NCBI GenBank assembly: GCA_963769945.1
Contig: CAVYOA010000013.1
Span: forward strand, 124,001-188,000
DNA length: 64,000 nt
Reading direction: 5' to 3'
DNA from: WHSW01 sp963769945
Lineage (GTDB): Bacteria > Actinomycetota > Thermoleophilia > Solirubrobacterales > 70-9
Shown here: positions 52,941 through 62,152 of the stretch, piece by piece
Numbering within the stretch: the stretch's first letter is position 1
Layout of the letters: the number at the start of each line of letters is the position of its first letter
Notes under the pieces: generated by a model
The model's input: only the letters and a program-made list of their open reading frames with translations
Databases searched by the model: none
Told to the model about the DNA's origin: nothing
Position numbers and translations under genes: made by a program

Positions 52941-53411
52941 TCAGCCGACCGAGAGAACTTCGAGCTTCTTCTCGCCGCGCGGCGTCGCGTAGACGACCTC
53001 GTCACCGGCGCTGGCGCCGAGGAGCGCCTTGGCGACCGGGCTGTCGACCGAGAGCTTGCCCTCGGGCACGCTTGATTCCAGCGGGTGGACGAGCGTCACC
53101 TCGGCTTCGTTGCCCGTGGAGGCGTCGCGGTAGGTGACCCGCGAGCCGACATCGGCAGCGCCTCCTGCGGCGGGGGTGTCGATCACCTCGGCGTTGGCGA
53201 TGTGGTGCTCGAGCACGCGAATCCGCGATTCGTTTAGCCCCTGCTCGTTTCGGGCGGCGTGGTACTCGGCGTTCTCCTTGAGGTCGCCGAACTCCCGTGC
53301 GACCTTGATCGCGGCGACAATCTCGGCCCGCTTGACCTCGGTCCGCTCCTTCAGCTCTGCCTCTGCCTCGGCTAGCCCCTCGGCGCTGATCTGATGCTTC
53401 GCCTCGTTCAC
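52941..53411 (-). CDS. greA: Transcription elongation factor GreA
   Basis: A 156-aa cleavage factor that rescues backtracked RNA polymerase. The coiled-coil N-terminus includes EVKRAEIVAAIKVAREFGDL and KENAEYHAARNEQGLNESRI, whose acidic tip acts in the polymerase channel; the C-terminal FKBP-like domain has GSRVTY, SPVAKALLGASAGDEV. GTG 53411 is preceded by TAACTT with an 8-nt gap. The longer frame to 53864 is spurious and covers the next gene. Confidence 0.96.
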   Translation of the reverse strand: MNEAKHQISAEGLAEAEAELKERTEVKRAEIVAAIKVAREFGDLKENAEYHAARNEQGLNESRIRVLEHHIANAEVIDTPAAGGAADVGSRVTYRDASTGNEAEVTLVHPLESSVPEGKLSVDSPVAKALLGASAGDEVVYATPRGEKKLEVLSVG

Positions 53412-53506
53412 GGTCGGAGAAGTTAGCGGAGGTGCACCGAACCCTCCGTTCGTGCGGCGGCTCGCCTCACTGACCGGGATCAGGGCGCCAGCTCCGTGAT
53501 GGTCGT

Positions 53507-54061
53507 CTAGGACTTCCTTGGCTCGTAGCGCAACGCCACTGCCCCCGAGCCGAACTCCATCCGGCCCACGAGCTTCAAGTCGACATGCTTGGATAGCCCC
53601 GCGAACAACGTCGGCCCATGGCCCGCAAGCCTTGGCTGCACGACAAACTCGTATTCGTCGATCAATCCCAGCTCCGCCAATGCCAGCGGAAGCTTCACGC
53701 CTCCCACGAACAGTCCCTTGCCCGACTCCCGCTTCAGCTCCTGAACGGCTTCTCCCAAATCGTCCCCGCGCACGAGCTCCGCGTTCCAATCGACCCGGTC
53801 CAGGGTGCTCGATACGACGTACTTCTTTGCCGCATCGATCGTCCGGCCGAAAGGCGCCGTCCAATCAGGCATCGCTTCCGTCTGTCCAGGCGGCCGCCAG
53901 GCTGACTCCATCATCTCGTAAGTCACCCGGCCGAAGAGCAGCGCGTCGGCCTGCTCGAGAGTCTCCGTGGCGTGACGATGTGTCTCTTCGTCCGGGGAAC
54001 CTGCGCGGTGATCGCAGCATCCGTCCAAGGTGACGTTTATGGAGTATCGAAGAGGTCGCAT
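53507..54061 (-). CDS. Dihydrofolate reductase-like (RibD C-terminal) family protein
   Basis: A 184-aa NADPH-binding-fold protein with RYSINVTLDGCCDHRAG at the start, LLFGRVTYEMMESAW near residue 41, KKYVVSSTL, KGLFVGGVKLPLALAELGLI and EYEFVVQPRLAGHGPTLF. These match the RibD_C/YwjB group, whose substrates are mostly unknown. TAGCCT is 7 nt before the ATG. It lies beside tRNA-Ala in the same orientation. Confidence 0.85.
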   Translation of the reverse strand: MRPLRYSINVTLDGCCDHRAGSPDEETHRHATETLEQADALLFGRVTYEMMESAWRPPGQTEAMPDWTAPFGRTIDAAKKYVVSSTLDRVDWNAELVRGDDLGEAVQELKRESGKGLFVGGVKLPLALAELGLIDEYEFVVQPRLAGHGPTLFAGLSKHVDLKLVGRMEFGSGAVALRYEPRKS

Positions 54062-54142
54062 CGTCTAAAGGCTAGGCCGGAAGGCGAAGCCGGTCAATCT
54101 GTCCCTCACGGCCGGCATGGCACCAAGCAACCAACCAGGGGA

Positions 54143-54215
54143 TGGAGCCAGCCGGGCTCGAACCGGCGACCTCCGCGTTGCAAACGCGATGCTCTTCCAA
54201 CTGAGCTATGGCCCC
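54143..54215 (-). tRNA. tRNA-Ala (anticodon TGC)
   Basis: The minus strand gives a full cloverleaf: acceptor GGGGCCA/TGGCTCC with the alanine identity pair G3:U70, anticodon loop TTTGCAA, T-arm GCCGG-TTCGAGC-CCGGC and discriminator A. CCA is not encoded. Confidence 0.95.
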
Positions 54216-54249
54216 AAGCAACCCATTCTACGAATGTGCTGAGCGGGAT

Positions 54250-54627
54250 TCAGTCGTTGATCAGGTCTCCAAACACACGGGTCTCCTTCGCCTCCTTGCA
54301 TTTCTTGTTGCGCTTGACCTTGACCGTGATCTTGTCCGAATCCGGAGGCGCCGGGCCTTCGATCGTCCAGTTGCCCTTGTCGTCGGTCGTGGTTTCGCCG
54401 ATCACGAACGGCGGATCCGAGTTGTGAATCAGCGTTACCTTGCGGCCGCTACGACACTTGCCGCCGACCTTGCCCTCGTACTTCGCGGTCCCGGGAGAGT
54501 CGCCGTCAGTGACCGAGGTGAACTTGACGGTCGTTGCGCTCTTCCCCGCGAAGGTGGTTTGGGTCCCCGCAGCCAGCATCGCCAAGGCGGCTAGCGCCAG
54601 CAGGACCATCTTCCTGATGCTCATCAT
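54250..54627 (-). CDS. Secreted protein of unknown function
   Basis: A 125-aa exported protein. ATG 54627 has GAAGGGGG upstream and gives a signal peptide (MVLLALAALAMLAAGTQTTFA); the long extension upstream lacks any such signal. The mature part (GTAKYEGKVGGKCRSGRKVT, DKGNWTIEGPAPPDSDKITV, KRNKKCKEAKETRVF) has a pair of Cys and a beta-sandwich look, similar in style to carboxypeptidase-regulatory-like domains. It diverges from gdhA, sharing about 105 bp of upstream DNA. Confidence 0.7.
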   Translation of the reverse strand: MMSIRKMVLLALAALAMLAAGTQTTFAGKSATTVKFTSVTDGDSPGTAKYEGKVGGKCRSGRKVTLIHNSDPPFVIGETTTDDKGNWTIEGPAPPDSDKITVKVKRNKKCKEAKETRVFGDLIND

Positions 54628-54734
54628 GAGCCCCCTTCGATTCGCTGGTCCGACCATAGCTCGGCGCCAGAAACCCGTCAAGGTGTGCGAGGATCGCCGC
54701 TGAGCCTCGGGGCCGACCAAGGAGGAGGAGCGCA

Positions 54735-56084
54735 ATGTCTGAAACCGAGACGAGCACGCCGGTCGGTGACCGTGAGCATCCCGACAAGTCGCCGGAGACG
54801 ACCGAGAAAGCCAAGTCCGAGAACAACGGCAAGTCCAGCGGCGGCGCCGAGATCTCGAACCTCGACATCGTCCGTCACTACTTCGACATCGCCGCCGATC
54901 ACCTCGGCCTTGCCGACGACATCCGGGTCGTTTTCTGGACGCCTTATCGCGAGGTCACCGTGCAGATCCCGGTCAAGCTTGCCGACGGCAAGACCCACGT
55001 CTACTCCGGCTATCGCATTCAGCACAACGGCGCTCGTGGCCCCTACAAGGGCGGCATCCGCTTTCACCCCGAAGTCGACGTCGACGAGGTCCGCGCGCTC
55101 GCCTCGCTGATGACCTGGAAGACCGCTGTCGCCGGCGTCCCCTTCGGCGGCGCCAAGGGCGGCATCAACTGCCCGACCGACGAGCTCGAGCCCAGTGAGC
55201 TGCAAAAGGTTGCGCGCTCGTTCATGGACAAGATCGAAAAGGTGCTCGGGCCGACGCGCGACATCCCCGCTCCCGACGTCGGCACCAACGCTCAGGTGAT
55301 GGCCTGGTTCATGGACGAGTACGGAAAGCTCCACGGCCACACGCCGGCGATCGTCACCGGCAAGCCGATCGCGCTCGAGGGCTCGCTCGGGCGCGAAGCG
55401 GCGACCGGTCGCGGCTGCGTCTACATGTTTCGCGAGGCAGCGCCGCAACTGGGACTCAGTCCCGGCGACACCACCTTCGTCGTCCAGGGGTTTGGCAACG
55501 TCGGCTCCTGGGCGGCGCGGATCCTGCAGCAACTGGGGGCGAAGATGGTCGCCGTCTCCGACGCCAACGGCGCGATCAAGCAAAGCGACGGAATCGACGC
55601 CAACGATCTGCAAGAGCACATCGCAGCCGGCAAAGCGATCACAGATTTTCCCGGAGTCGAGGAGATCGATCCGGACGATCTTGTCGCCGTTGCCTGCGAC
55701 GTCTTCATCCCGGCGGCACTCGGCGGCATGATCCATGAGCGAAACGCCGACCGCATGGACTGCAAGGTGATTGTCGAGGGCGCCAACAGCCCCACCACTC
55801 CGGCTGCCGACAAGATCCTCACCGACAAGGGCGTCTACATCATCCCCGACCTGATGGCAAATGCCGGCGGCGTCGTCGCCTCCTACTTCGAGTGGGTGCA
55901 AAACCTTCAGCACTTCAACTGGGAGGAGCGCGAGGTCAACGACCGCCTCGGCACGATCATGCGCCGCGCCTACCGCGACGTCTCGGGCCGGGCGAAGGAG
56001 GAAAAGCTCAGCCTCCGCGAAGCCGCCTACCTGGTCGGTATCGAACGCGTCCACGAAGCCGCAAGAATCCGCGGCTACGTTTAA
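54735..56084 (+). CDS. gdhA: Glutamate dehydrogenase
   Basis: A 449-aa enzyme interconverting glutamate and 2-oxoglutarate. YSGYRIQHNGARGPYKGGIR near residue 94 holds substrate-binding residues, GVPFGGAKGGI has the catalytic Lys near residue 140, and VVQGFGNVGSWAARILQQLG near residue 250 is the cofactor fold. ATG 54735 is preceded by AAGGAGGAGG, a very strong Shine-Dalgarno, so high expression is likely. The first 40 residues are a Ser/Glu/Lys-rich extension. A two-sided terminator follows. Confidence 0.96.
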   Translation: MSETETSTPVGDREHPDKSPETTEKAKSENNGKSSGGAEISNLDIVRHYFDIAADHLGLADDIRVVFWTPYREVTVQIPVKLADGKTHVYSGYRIQHNGARGPYKGGIRFHPEVDVDEVRALASLMTWKTAVAGVPFGGAKGGINCPTDELEPSELQKVARSFMDKIEKVLGPTRDIPAPDVGTNAQVMAWFMDEYGKLHGHTPAIVTGKPIALEGSLGREAATGRGCVYMFREAAPQLGLSPGDTTFVVQGFGNVGSWAARILQQLGAKMVAVSDANGAIKQSDGIDANDLQEHIAAGKAITDFPGVEEIDPDDLVAVACDVFIPAALGGMIHERNADRMDCKVIVEGANSPTTPAADKILTDKGVYIIPDLMANAGGVVASYFEWVQNLQHFNWEEREVNDRLGTIMRRAYRDVSGRAKEEKLSLREAAYLVGIERVHEAARIRGYV

Positions 56085-56089
56085 GTCAG

Positions 56090-56117
56090 TCTGAGGCGGC
56101 GCCCCCGCCGCCTCAGA
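56090..56117. terminator. Bidirectional hairpin between gdhA and a convergent gene
   Basis: TCTGAGGCGGC and GCCGCCTCAGA form a perfect 11-bp stem with loop GCCCCC, 6 bp after the gdhA stop. It also covers the stop codon of the convergent minus-strand gene, so it can serve both. Confidence 0.7.
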
Positions 56118-56844
56118 AGTCGAAGTCTTTGGGTTCTCCCTGCTCGAACCACAGCTCGTCGTCTTCGGGCTGGTCCCGAAGGAACTCAGGGGTCTCTTCG
56201 AGCACGTCCTCGTCCTCAGCTAGCGGGTCGCCCGAGACTGGCGGTTCTTCAAGCTCGCCCTCGACAACCTCCGCCTCGCCCGTGTCCTCGACCGCGCCCT
56301 CGAAGGGATGCTCAGCCGTGTCGAGCGATTCGACGGGCGGCTCGTGGGGATGTTCGCCAGTCTCGGGGAGCAACGGGGCGCTGAGGTCGGGGTGCTCACT
56401 GGTGTCGTGCGGCTCGATCAGCGGCTCTTCGACAAGCTGCGCCGGCTCGTTCTCCTGCGGCGCAGGCTGTTCCTCGACTGGCGGCTCTGGTTCCTGCTCC
56501 GGCGCGGGTGGTTCCTCGACCACCGGTGGCGCCGACTCGTCCTCCTCCGACGGGGGTGCTTGCTCAACCGGTGCCGGCGGCTGATCAACCGGTGCCGGTG
56601 GCGGCTCCACTTGCGCCGCGACAGCCCCGTTCTCGACGGCCGCACCGGCGACCGCTGGACTTGTTGCTCCCTCACCGCCCGGATCGACGATCTGCTCGCT
56701 ATGGGTGTCGGGGAAGTCGGGGTCGTCTGGGCGGCTCGGCGGCCCAAAAGCCTCATCTTCGAGCCGGGCAAGCTCGTCGTCAGCGGCGCCTTGGCGCCGC
56801 TTGAGATCGAGATGCTGGCGGATCGCGTCGTCGAGAATGCCCAT
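56113..56844 (-). CDS. Pro/Glu-rich low-complexity protein
   Basis: A 243-aa protein from ATG 56844. The N-terminal 40 residues (MGILDDAIRQHLDLKRRQGA, then DDELARLEDEAFGP) form a helical, probably conserved module; the rest is a disordered run of Pro, Glu, Val and Ala with PPAPV, PEQEPEPP and similar repeats, ending in acidic EPKDFDF. The strong negative charge suggests a spacer or scaffold. It starts 19 bp after a GGDEF gene on the same strand. Function unknown. Confidence 0.65.
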   Translation of the reverse strand: MGILDDAIRQHLDLKRRQGAADDELARLEDEAFGPPSRPDDPDFPDTHSEQIVDPGGEGATSPAVAGAAVENGAVAAQVEPPPAPVDQPPAPVEQAPPSEEDESAPPVVEEPPAPEQEPEPPVEEQPAPQENEPAQLVEEPLIEPHDTSEHPDLSAPLLPETGEHPHEPPVESLDTAEHPFEGAVEDTGEAEVVEGELEEPPVSGDPLAEDEDVLEETPEFLRDQPEDDELWFEQGEPKDFDF

Positions 56845-56863
56845 TGGTCTGCGGTCCAGAAGA

Positions 56864-58832
56864 TTATTGAGTGTGCGGACGGTGCGAGCGCACAACCGAT
56901 GATTCGTGCGCAACTACCGTCTGCGAATCGGGGTCCGAGCCTCGTCGAGTGCTCTCTGGACGTGCGGCCGTGCCAACCACTACGCGATTCTTGCCAGCGG
57001 CCTTGGCCTCGTAGAGGGCGCCGTCGGCTGACGCGACCAGCGCCTCAGGGTCGAGCAAGCTGCCGCTGGCCGTGGCGACTCCGAGGCTGGCGGTCACCTT
57101 GACGGGATCGCCGGTGTCCTCGAGCAGCGGCGTCGTCGCGCTTTCGATCCCGGCGCGAATGCGCTCGGCGACCTCCAGGGCTCCCTGCTCAGCGGTCTCT
57201 GGGAGTGCGACGACGAACTCCTCGCCCCCGTAGCGCGCGGCGGCGTCGATGTCGCGGGACTCATCAGCGAGGATCGCCCCCACGGCACGTAGGACGGCAT
57301 CGCCCTGAAGGTGGCCGAAGGTGTCGTTGATCTGTTTGAAGTTATCGATGTCGACGATGACGAGCGACAACGGATGCCCGAAGCGCGCTGCCCGCGCCGC
57401 CTCTCTGTTCATCAGCTCGCGGAAGGCGCGCTTGTTGGCCAAGCCGGTGAGGTCGTCGGTGACCGCCTGCTCCGAAACGAGCTCGTGCAGCGCAACGTTC
57501 TCTACGGACGAGGCGGCCTGACCGACCAAGTAGAGGAAGACCTCGGCGCTCGTTGCGATCGAACGGCCGACCTTGCCGCGCTACCGTCAGCGCGCCAGTC
57601 GGCTGATCCGAGCTTGCGACCGCGCTGAGTGAGCTTGACAACGCGTATGCGCCGTCATGCTCGTGGGCGACCAGCCCCGCCTCCGTCATCGATCGCGCCT
57701 CGGCTGCGAGCGCTGCCTCGCTAACGACCGGCGTCGCAACGCCCCATTGCGCCTGCGCGCCGACGTGCGTGCTGAGCGAGATCATGCCGAGCTCGGCCTC
57801 GCAGCCCTCGACAGTGGCTTCGACCAGGATCTCCAGCAGAGCCTGGCGGTTGAGGCCCGCCGAGAAGGCCTCACCAACGCGACGGACGGAGCGATCGATT
57901 TCGATGCGCTGGCGGCGAAGCTGATCCATCTGCTCGCCGAGGCGATCGCTCATCTTGTTGAACTCGGCTGCGAGACCGGCGATCTCGTCGTTGCCACGAA
58001 CCGGAAGCCTGTGTGAGAAGTCGCCTTCGCCGAGACGGTGGGCTGCCTCCAGCATCTCCCTGACTTGGCCACGGAGAGTGCGCACGAGATAGCCGATCGC
58101 AACCAGGGCGATGACGAAGAAGGCGAGCAGGACGATTCCCAGAATCGGTCGGGAAGCGAGAAAGCTCTGGTCAGGCCGCGGCGCAAGAACGACGATGCGC
58201 GTCTGCTCGTCGCCCAGCGGCTCGCTTGCAGCGACCCGAAGGTCCTCGCCCGCCGTTTCAAAGTTGGTGGCATCACCTTCGTCGGGCAGCCCAGCGACGT
58301 CGATCGAGATCGTGTCGCTAGTCGAGCTGCGCGGTCCGACTATGGCAGCGAGCTCGCCCGTCGTCGACTCGATCTGCTCGAGCAGCTCCGCCGCGGTGAC
58401 CGTCGCGACCGAGACGGAGCCGATCGAGCCACCCTCCGCACCGCGCAGGTTGACCCTCGCCACAGCGACCGCCTGGCCCGAGGACCGAGCCAGCGCGCTC
58501 GCGCCAGCGGAGCTGGTGACCTCCACGACTGCAAGGCCGCGCTCGGCACGAGCAGTGCGAGCTAGCCCTTCCAGGGTGGAGTCGCTGCCCTGGCTGAGTG
58601 CCGCGGCGAGGCCCGGATCGGCCGCGATCTCGGTAGCTGCCTTCTCGGCCGCCGCACGCTCGGTTTCGAACAGGTTCGTCGCCGTGCGCAGGCCAGCGCT
58701 GATGCGAGCGTCGGCCTTTCCGTTCGCTGAGTCCGACGCGATCTGGGTCACCAGCACGACGAGCGCGATCATCGGGATCGCGACGATGAGAACGAAGAAC
58801 AGCGTCAGTCGAAGGCGATAGCTCAAGCGCAT
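56864..58832 (-). CDS. Membrane HAMP-GGDEF diguanylate cyclase (single-base frameshift)
   Basis: A sensor of about 655 aa after correction. ATG 58832 opens MRLSYRLRLTLFFVLIVAIP (first membrane segment); an extracytoplasmic domain of about 215 residues follows, then a second membrane segment (GIVLLAFFVIALVAIGYLV), HAMP (EAAHRLGEGDFSHRLPVRG) and a GAF-like linker. An extra base near 57548 shifts to AEVFLYLVGQAASSVENVAL and the cyclase domain with RYGGEEF and an upstream RDID inhibitory site. Both are intact, so active, feedback-inhibited c-di-GMP synthesis is expected. Confidence 0.9.
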
Positions 58833-59121
58833 GAGACTAGTTCGGATTTGCGAACTTCCGCCTTCAACAGCGCCCGGTTGCGGAGCCACCGATGAGAGAC
58901 CGGCCAAGGCCCTTACGGCTGGCTTGACACACGTGACAATCGGCACGATAATCGAGGCTGTCGCCCCTCAGGCTCGGAGGCCGAGGAAGCGATGAGAGGA
59001 GAGCTCTTGGACGACGTTCAAGCAACCCGGTTTCGTCTCCGCCTCCGAGTGAGCCCAACTCTGCGCGCCGCTCGCGCGCAGCCGAACCAAACCGAATTGC
59101 GCCGATGCGGGGCACCAAGAC

Positions 59122-60276
59122 TTGCGGCTCACCAGCGTCGAACCCCGGCTGGCCGTCCCGCTGATCGCGGCGATCCTCGCCCTGTGCGCGGCCTTGGCCG
59201 CTCCCGCCGAGGCCTCCGTCTACTGGGCCAATGCCGGCAACGGCACAATCGGGCGGGCCAACCTCGACGGCACCGGCGTCGACCAGAACTTCATCACCGG
59301 TGCGAACTTTCCGGTCAGTGTCGCCGTCGATGCCTCCCATATCTACTGGGCCAACGAGGGTTTTCTCTCTGGCACCACCATCGGGCGGGCCAACCTCGAC
59401 GGCACCGGCGTCGACCAGAACTTCATCACCGGTGCGAACAGTCCCGGCGGGGTGGCAGTCGACGCGTCCCACGTCTACTGGGCCAACGAGCTCGGCAACT
59501 CAATCGGGCGCGCGAACCTCGACGGCAGCGGCGTCGACCAGAACTTCATCAGCGCCGGGAGCTTCCCGTGCGGACCAGCGGTTGACGCCTCCCACATCTA
59601 CTGGGCCAATGCGCTCAGCGGCACAATCAGACGCGCAAACCTGAACGGCACGCACGTCAATCGGCATCTCGTCGAGCCTGGGTTCGGCACCTGTCCCGTG
59701 GCAGTCGACGCTGCGCACGTCTATTGGGCTGGCGTCACCAGTATCGGACGCGCAAAGCTGAACGGCAAGCGCGCCGACAGGCGCTTCATCGCAAGCAAGG
59801 ACGTGACTACCGGGGTGGCGGTCGACGCGGCGCAGATCTACTGGGCGAACTTCAACGGCACGATCGGACGTGCCAACGTCGACGGCACCGGCAGGGACCA
59901 CACGTTCATCTGCGGCGCAAGCCTTCCCGGCGGGATTGCGGTCGACGCCCTATCCACGTCGCCACCGCAATCGCTCTCGAGCGACATCAGCTTCTGCCCG
60001 GTCGAGAAGAACAAGCGCAAGGGGACGTCGAAGCTCGTGATAAACGTCGACCGACCCGGCGAGCTCGAGCTCGCCAGGACCATGAAGGTCAAGGGCTATG
60101 AGCAAACGGTGGAGGCGGCGGGGACGCAGGAGCTGCTCGTGAAGGCGAAGGGTAAGGCGAAGGAGAGGCTGAACAAGAAGGGCAACGCCACGGTCAGGGC
60201 CAGGGTCACCTACACCCCCACCGGCGGTAGCCCGCGCACCGAGGGCAAGACAGTCCGGTTGGTAAAGCGACGCTAA
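59122..60276 (+). CDS. Secreted six-bladed YWTD-like beta-propeller protein
   Basis: A 384-aa exported protein: TTG 59122, signal LAVPLIAAILALCAALAAPAEA, then six repeats of the form (I/V)YWAN...IGRANLDG about 40 residues apart. These resemble LDL-receptor class B (YWTD) blades and would close a six-bladed propeller. The last 110 residues are Lys/Arg-rich with beta character (ARTMKVKGYEQTV, RARVTYTPTGG), probably a cell-surface attachment or adhesive domain. No catalytic residues are evident. The repeats are near-identical in places at DNA level, so copy number could vary. Confidence 0.8.
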   Translation: MRLTSVEPRLAVPLIAAILALCAALAAPAEASVYWANAGNGTIGRANLDGTGVDQNFITGANFPVSVAVDASHIYWANEGFLSGTTIGRANLDGTGVDQNFITGANSPGGVAVDASHVYWANELGNSIGRANLDGSGVDQNFISAGSFPCGPAVDASHIYWANALSGTIRRANLNGTHVNRHLVEPGFGTCPVAVDAAHVYWAGVTSIGRAKLNGKRADRRFIASKDVTTGVAVDAAQIYWANFNGTIGRANVDGTGRDHTFICGASLPGGIAVDALSTSPPQSLSSDISFCPVEKNKRKGTSKLVINVDRPGELELARTMKVKGYEQTVEAAGTQELLVKAKGKAKERLNKKGNATVRARVTYTPTGGSPRTEGKTVRLVKRR

Positions 60277-60278
60277 CG

Positions 60279-60761
60279 ATGCGAGGCATCGGGTCCTCGG
60301 AAGACGGCGGCGGGGGCCGACCTGTCCTCCTTCGTTACCGCGTCGTCGGTGGCCCGGTCAGCGTCGACCAGCGCCTTACCGTGTTCGAGGACGGTGCCGT
60401 GGAGCTGGATGAGCGACACCGAAGCCGCGACCCGACGCGGCTGCGACTCGACGCTGCGGAGCTGAACCGGCTTCGCTGCGCGCTCGAGGAGGTACCGGAG
60501 CCGCGCTGGTCGATCCTGCCCCGGCTGGCCCTGGTGAGGGCGAAGAGCACGCTCGTTGCAGTCTTCTCCCTGGATCAGTTCAGGGACTTCACGCATGTCG
60601 AGCTCAAGCGGGGTCACCGCACGATCGCCGCGGAGACAACTCGGTTCGCTCGAGCTCCCGCTTGGCCTCCGTGGGGTGGACCGAGGGACGTCGAGGTCGC
60701 GGCGGTGCTGGCCGTGCTCGGCGCGCTACGGGTACGTGCTATACGCCTACACCCCCGCTGA
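60279..60761 (+). CDS. Hypothetical protein
   Basis: A 160-aa soluble protein beginning 2 bp after the propeller gene stop. LLRYRVVGGPVSVDQRLTVF and LDAAELNRLRCALEEVPEPR suggest an alpha-beta fold. No signal peptide, membrane segment or known motif is visible. The C-terminal 30 residues are less regular and may include a frame error. It could be spurious, but spacing and codon use match neighbours. Confidence 0.5.
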   Translation: MRGIGSSEDGGGGRPVLLRYRVVGGPVSVDQRLTVFEDGAVELDERHRSRDPTRLRLDAAELNRLRCALEEVPEPRWSILPRLALVRAKSTLVAVFSLDQFRDFTHVELKRGHRTIAAETTRFARAPAWPPWGGPRDVEVAAVLAVLGALRVRAIRLHPR

Positions 60762-60766
60762 GCGAC

Positions 60767-61759
60767 ATGGGTTCCGAGCGGCAGCCACCTGTAGCGGGCT
60801 GGTATCCGGATCCCGAACCGGGCGCCGGAGGGCTCGGGGTGACAGCGGGTGATAGGCAGCCGAAGGGGATCGGCCCGGTGGCGTGGATCCGCGTCTTCGA
60901 TCCCGAGTCTGGTCGGATCCTCACCGATGTCGTCACCGGACATGGCCGCGGCGCGATAGCCGCCACCGACGACGCCTTGTGGGTCGCGAACACTCGGAGC
61001 CGATCGCTCACAAAGCTCGACTCGAAGACCACTCGGTCCTGGGCGACCGTCAAGCTTGGCGCCGTACCGACTGCGATCGCCGCAGGCCGCGACTCAATCT
61101 GGGTCGGCTGTCGCAACGGCTGGCTCTACCGAGTCCCGCGATCGGGGCAGGGCGCCGACGGCGTCGCGAGATTGGGAAATCATCTCCGCGCGCTGGCTAT
61201 CAGTTCGGCTGGGGTGTGGTCGCTTCGCGATAGCGGCGAGCTGAGCCTCACCGACCTCGAAACCTACGAGGCCGAGACGGTTGCCAATGTGGGCCATGGC
61301 GCACGACACCTGGCAGCGAGCGACGGATCTGTCTGGGTAACTACGGCGCGCGGGCGCAAGTTGGTTCGCGTCGAGTCGACGAGCGGTGAAATCGAATCTG
61401 CGACGAAGCTTTCGGGCCGCGCGATCGGGCTCTGTTTGGTTGACGGTTCCCCGTGGGCCCCCTGTCGTCATGGCTGGCGCCACCCTGGATTCTTGGCCGG
61501 TTTCGATGCGGCAACCGGCGCACTCAGCGCGCGGATTCCGCTGACGCATCAGCCATACGCCCTCGCGGCTGGCGACGGCGCGGTCTGGGTGGCTTATGCG
61601 AGTGGCGGCTGGGAAGCGGGCGGGCCGATCGAGCGGATCGAGCTCGGATCGGGCCGGGTTGAGCAGCGTATGGAATCTACCCGATGGCCAGTCGATCGCC
61701 TGACGGTCGCGGGTGGCCGGATCGTGGCGACGATGCACCATTCGCCTCCTTTGATATGA
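60767..61759 (+). CDS. WYPDP-motif protein with Vgb/PQQ-like beta-propeller repeats
   Basis: A 330-aa protein. The N-terminus contains PPVAGWYPDPEP, the core of DUF2510, common in actinobacteria before a membrane or sensory region; here it leads directly into repeats such as AATDDALWVANTRSRSLTKL, AAGRDSIWVGCRNGWLYRV, AASDGSVWVTTARGRKLV and AAGDGAVWVAYASGG, which look like streptogramin-lyase/PQQ-type propeller blades. No signal peptide is seen, so cytoplasmic or atypically exported. It starts 5 bp after the previous ORF. Confidence 0.7.
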   Translation: MGSERQPPVAGWYPDPEPGAGGLGVTAGDRQPKGIGPVAWIRVFDPESGRILTDVVTGHGRGAIAATDDALWVANTRSRSLTKLDSKTTRSWATVKLGAVPTAIAAGRDSIWVGCRNGWLYRVPRSGQGADGVARLGNHLRALAISSAGVWSLRDSGELSLTDLETYEAETVANVGHGARHLAASDGSVWVTTARGRKLVRVESTSGEIESATKLSGRAIGLCLVDGSPWAPCRHGWRHPGFLAGFDAATGALSARIPLTHQPYALAAGDGAVWVAYASGGWEAGGPIERIELGSGRVEQRMESTRWPVDRLTVAGGRIVATMHHSPPLI

Positions 61760-61779
61760 CCGCTGAATGGGCCCAGCGG
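61760..61779 (+). terminator. Weak hairpin after the propeller gene
   Basis: CCGCTG and CAGCGG pair across an 8-nt loop immediately after the TGA at 61757-61759. The 3' flank reads ACGATTTC. The stem is short, so this is a tentative terminator. Confidence 0.3.
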
Positions 61780-61862
61780 ACGATTTCACCTGCTTTCAGC
61801 GAAGCCGACGATCAACTCGGTGGTGCCGAATCCCCAGTCCCTGAGCGCTAAACTCGGGCCAC

Positions 61863-61935
61863 GGGGCTATAGCTCAGATGGGAGAGCGCCTGGTTCGCAA
61901 TCAGGAGGTCGCCGGTTCGATCCCGGCTAGCTCCA
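61863..61935 (+). tRNA. tRNA-Ala (anticodon CGC)
   Basis: Complete cloverleaf: acceptor GGGGCTA/TAGCTCC with G3:U70, D-arm GCTC/GAGC, anticodon loop TTCGCAA giving CGC, T-arm GCCGG-TTCGATC-CCGGC and discriminator A. It complements the TGC isoacceptor at 54143 and suits a GC-rich codon usage. Confidence 0.95.
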
Positions 61936-62152
61936 TCGGACAAGGTTCTGCAACTGCGAGGTTTCTTTAGGCGTGGGCCCGAACGCTTGACGATTCGAGT
62001 GCCATCGTCGGTGCCCAAAAGGACGCGCCGGACACCCCGAATCATCCTCAGCGCGGCGTTGTCTTGGCGGCGCGTTTCCGCGCAACACCAACGTGCAGCT
62101 TCCGCTCTTCGCGCATTGCGGGAGCGGCCCGGGTCCGTCGTGCCTGCGCTCG

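Noticed and set aside
52941..53864. 307-aa version of GreA
   Set aside because: Residues before the GTG at 53411 overlap the next gene and its upstream DNA and have no GreA similarity.
54678..56054. 458-aa minus-strand ORF antisense to gdhA
   Set aside because: gdhA is fully conserved with a strong ribosome-binding site; the opposite frame shows only compositional similarity.
59230..59900. CRISPR-like periodic repeats
   Set aside because: The periodicity is the coding repeat of a beta-propeller, units are long and imperfect, and no cas gene is present.
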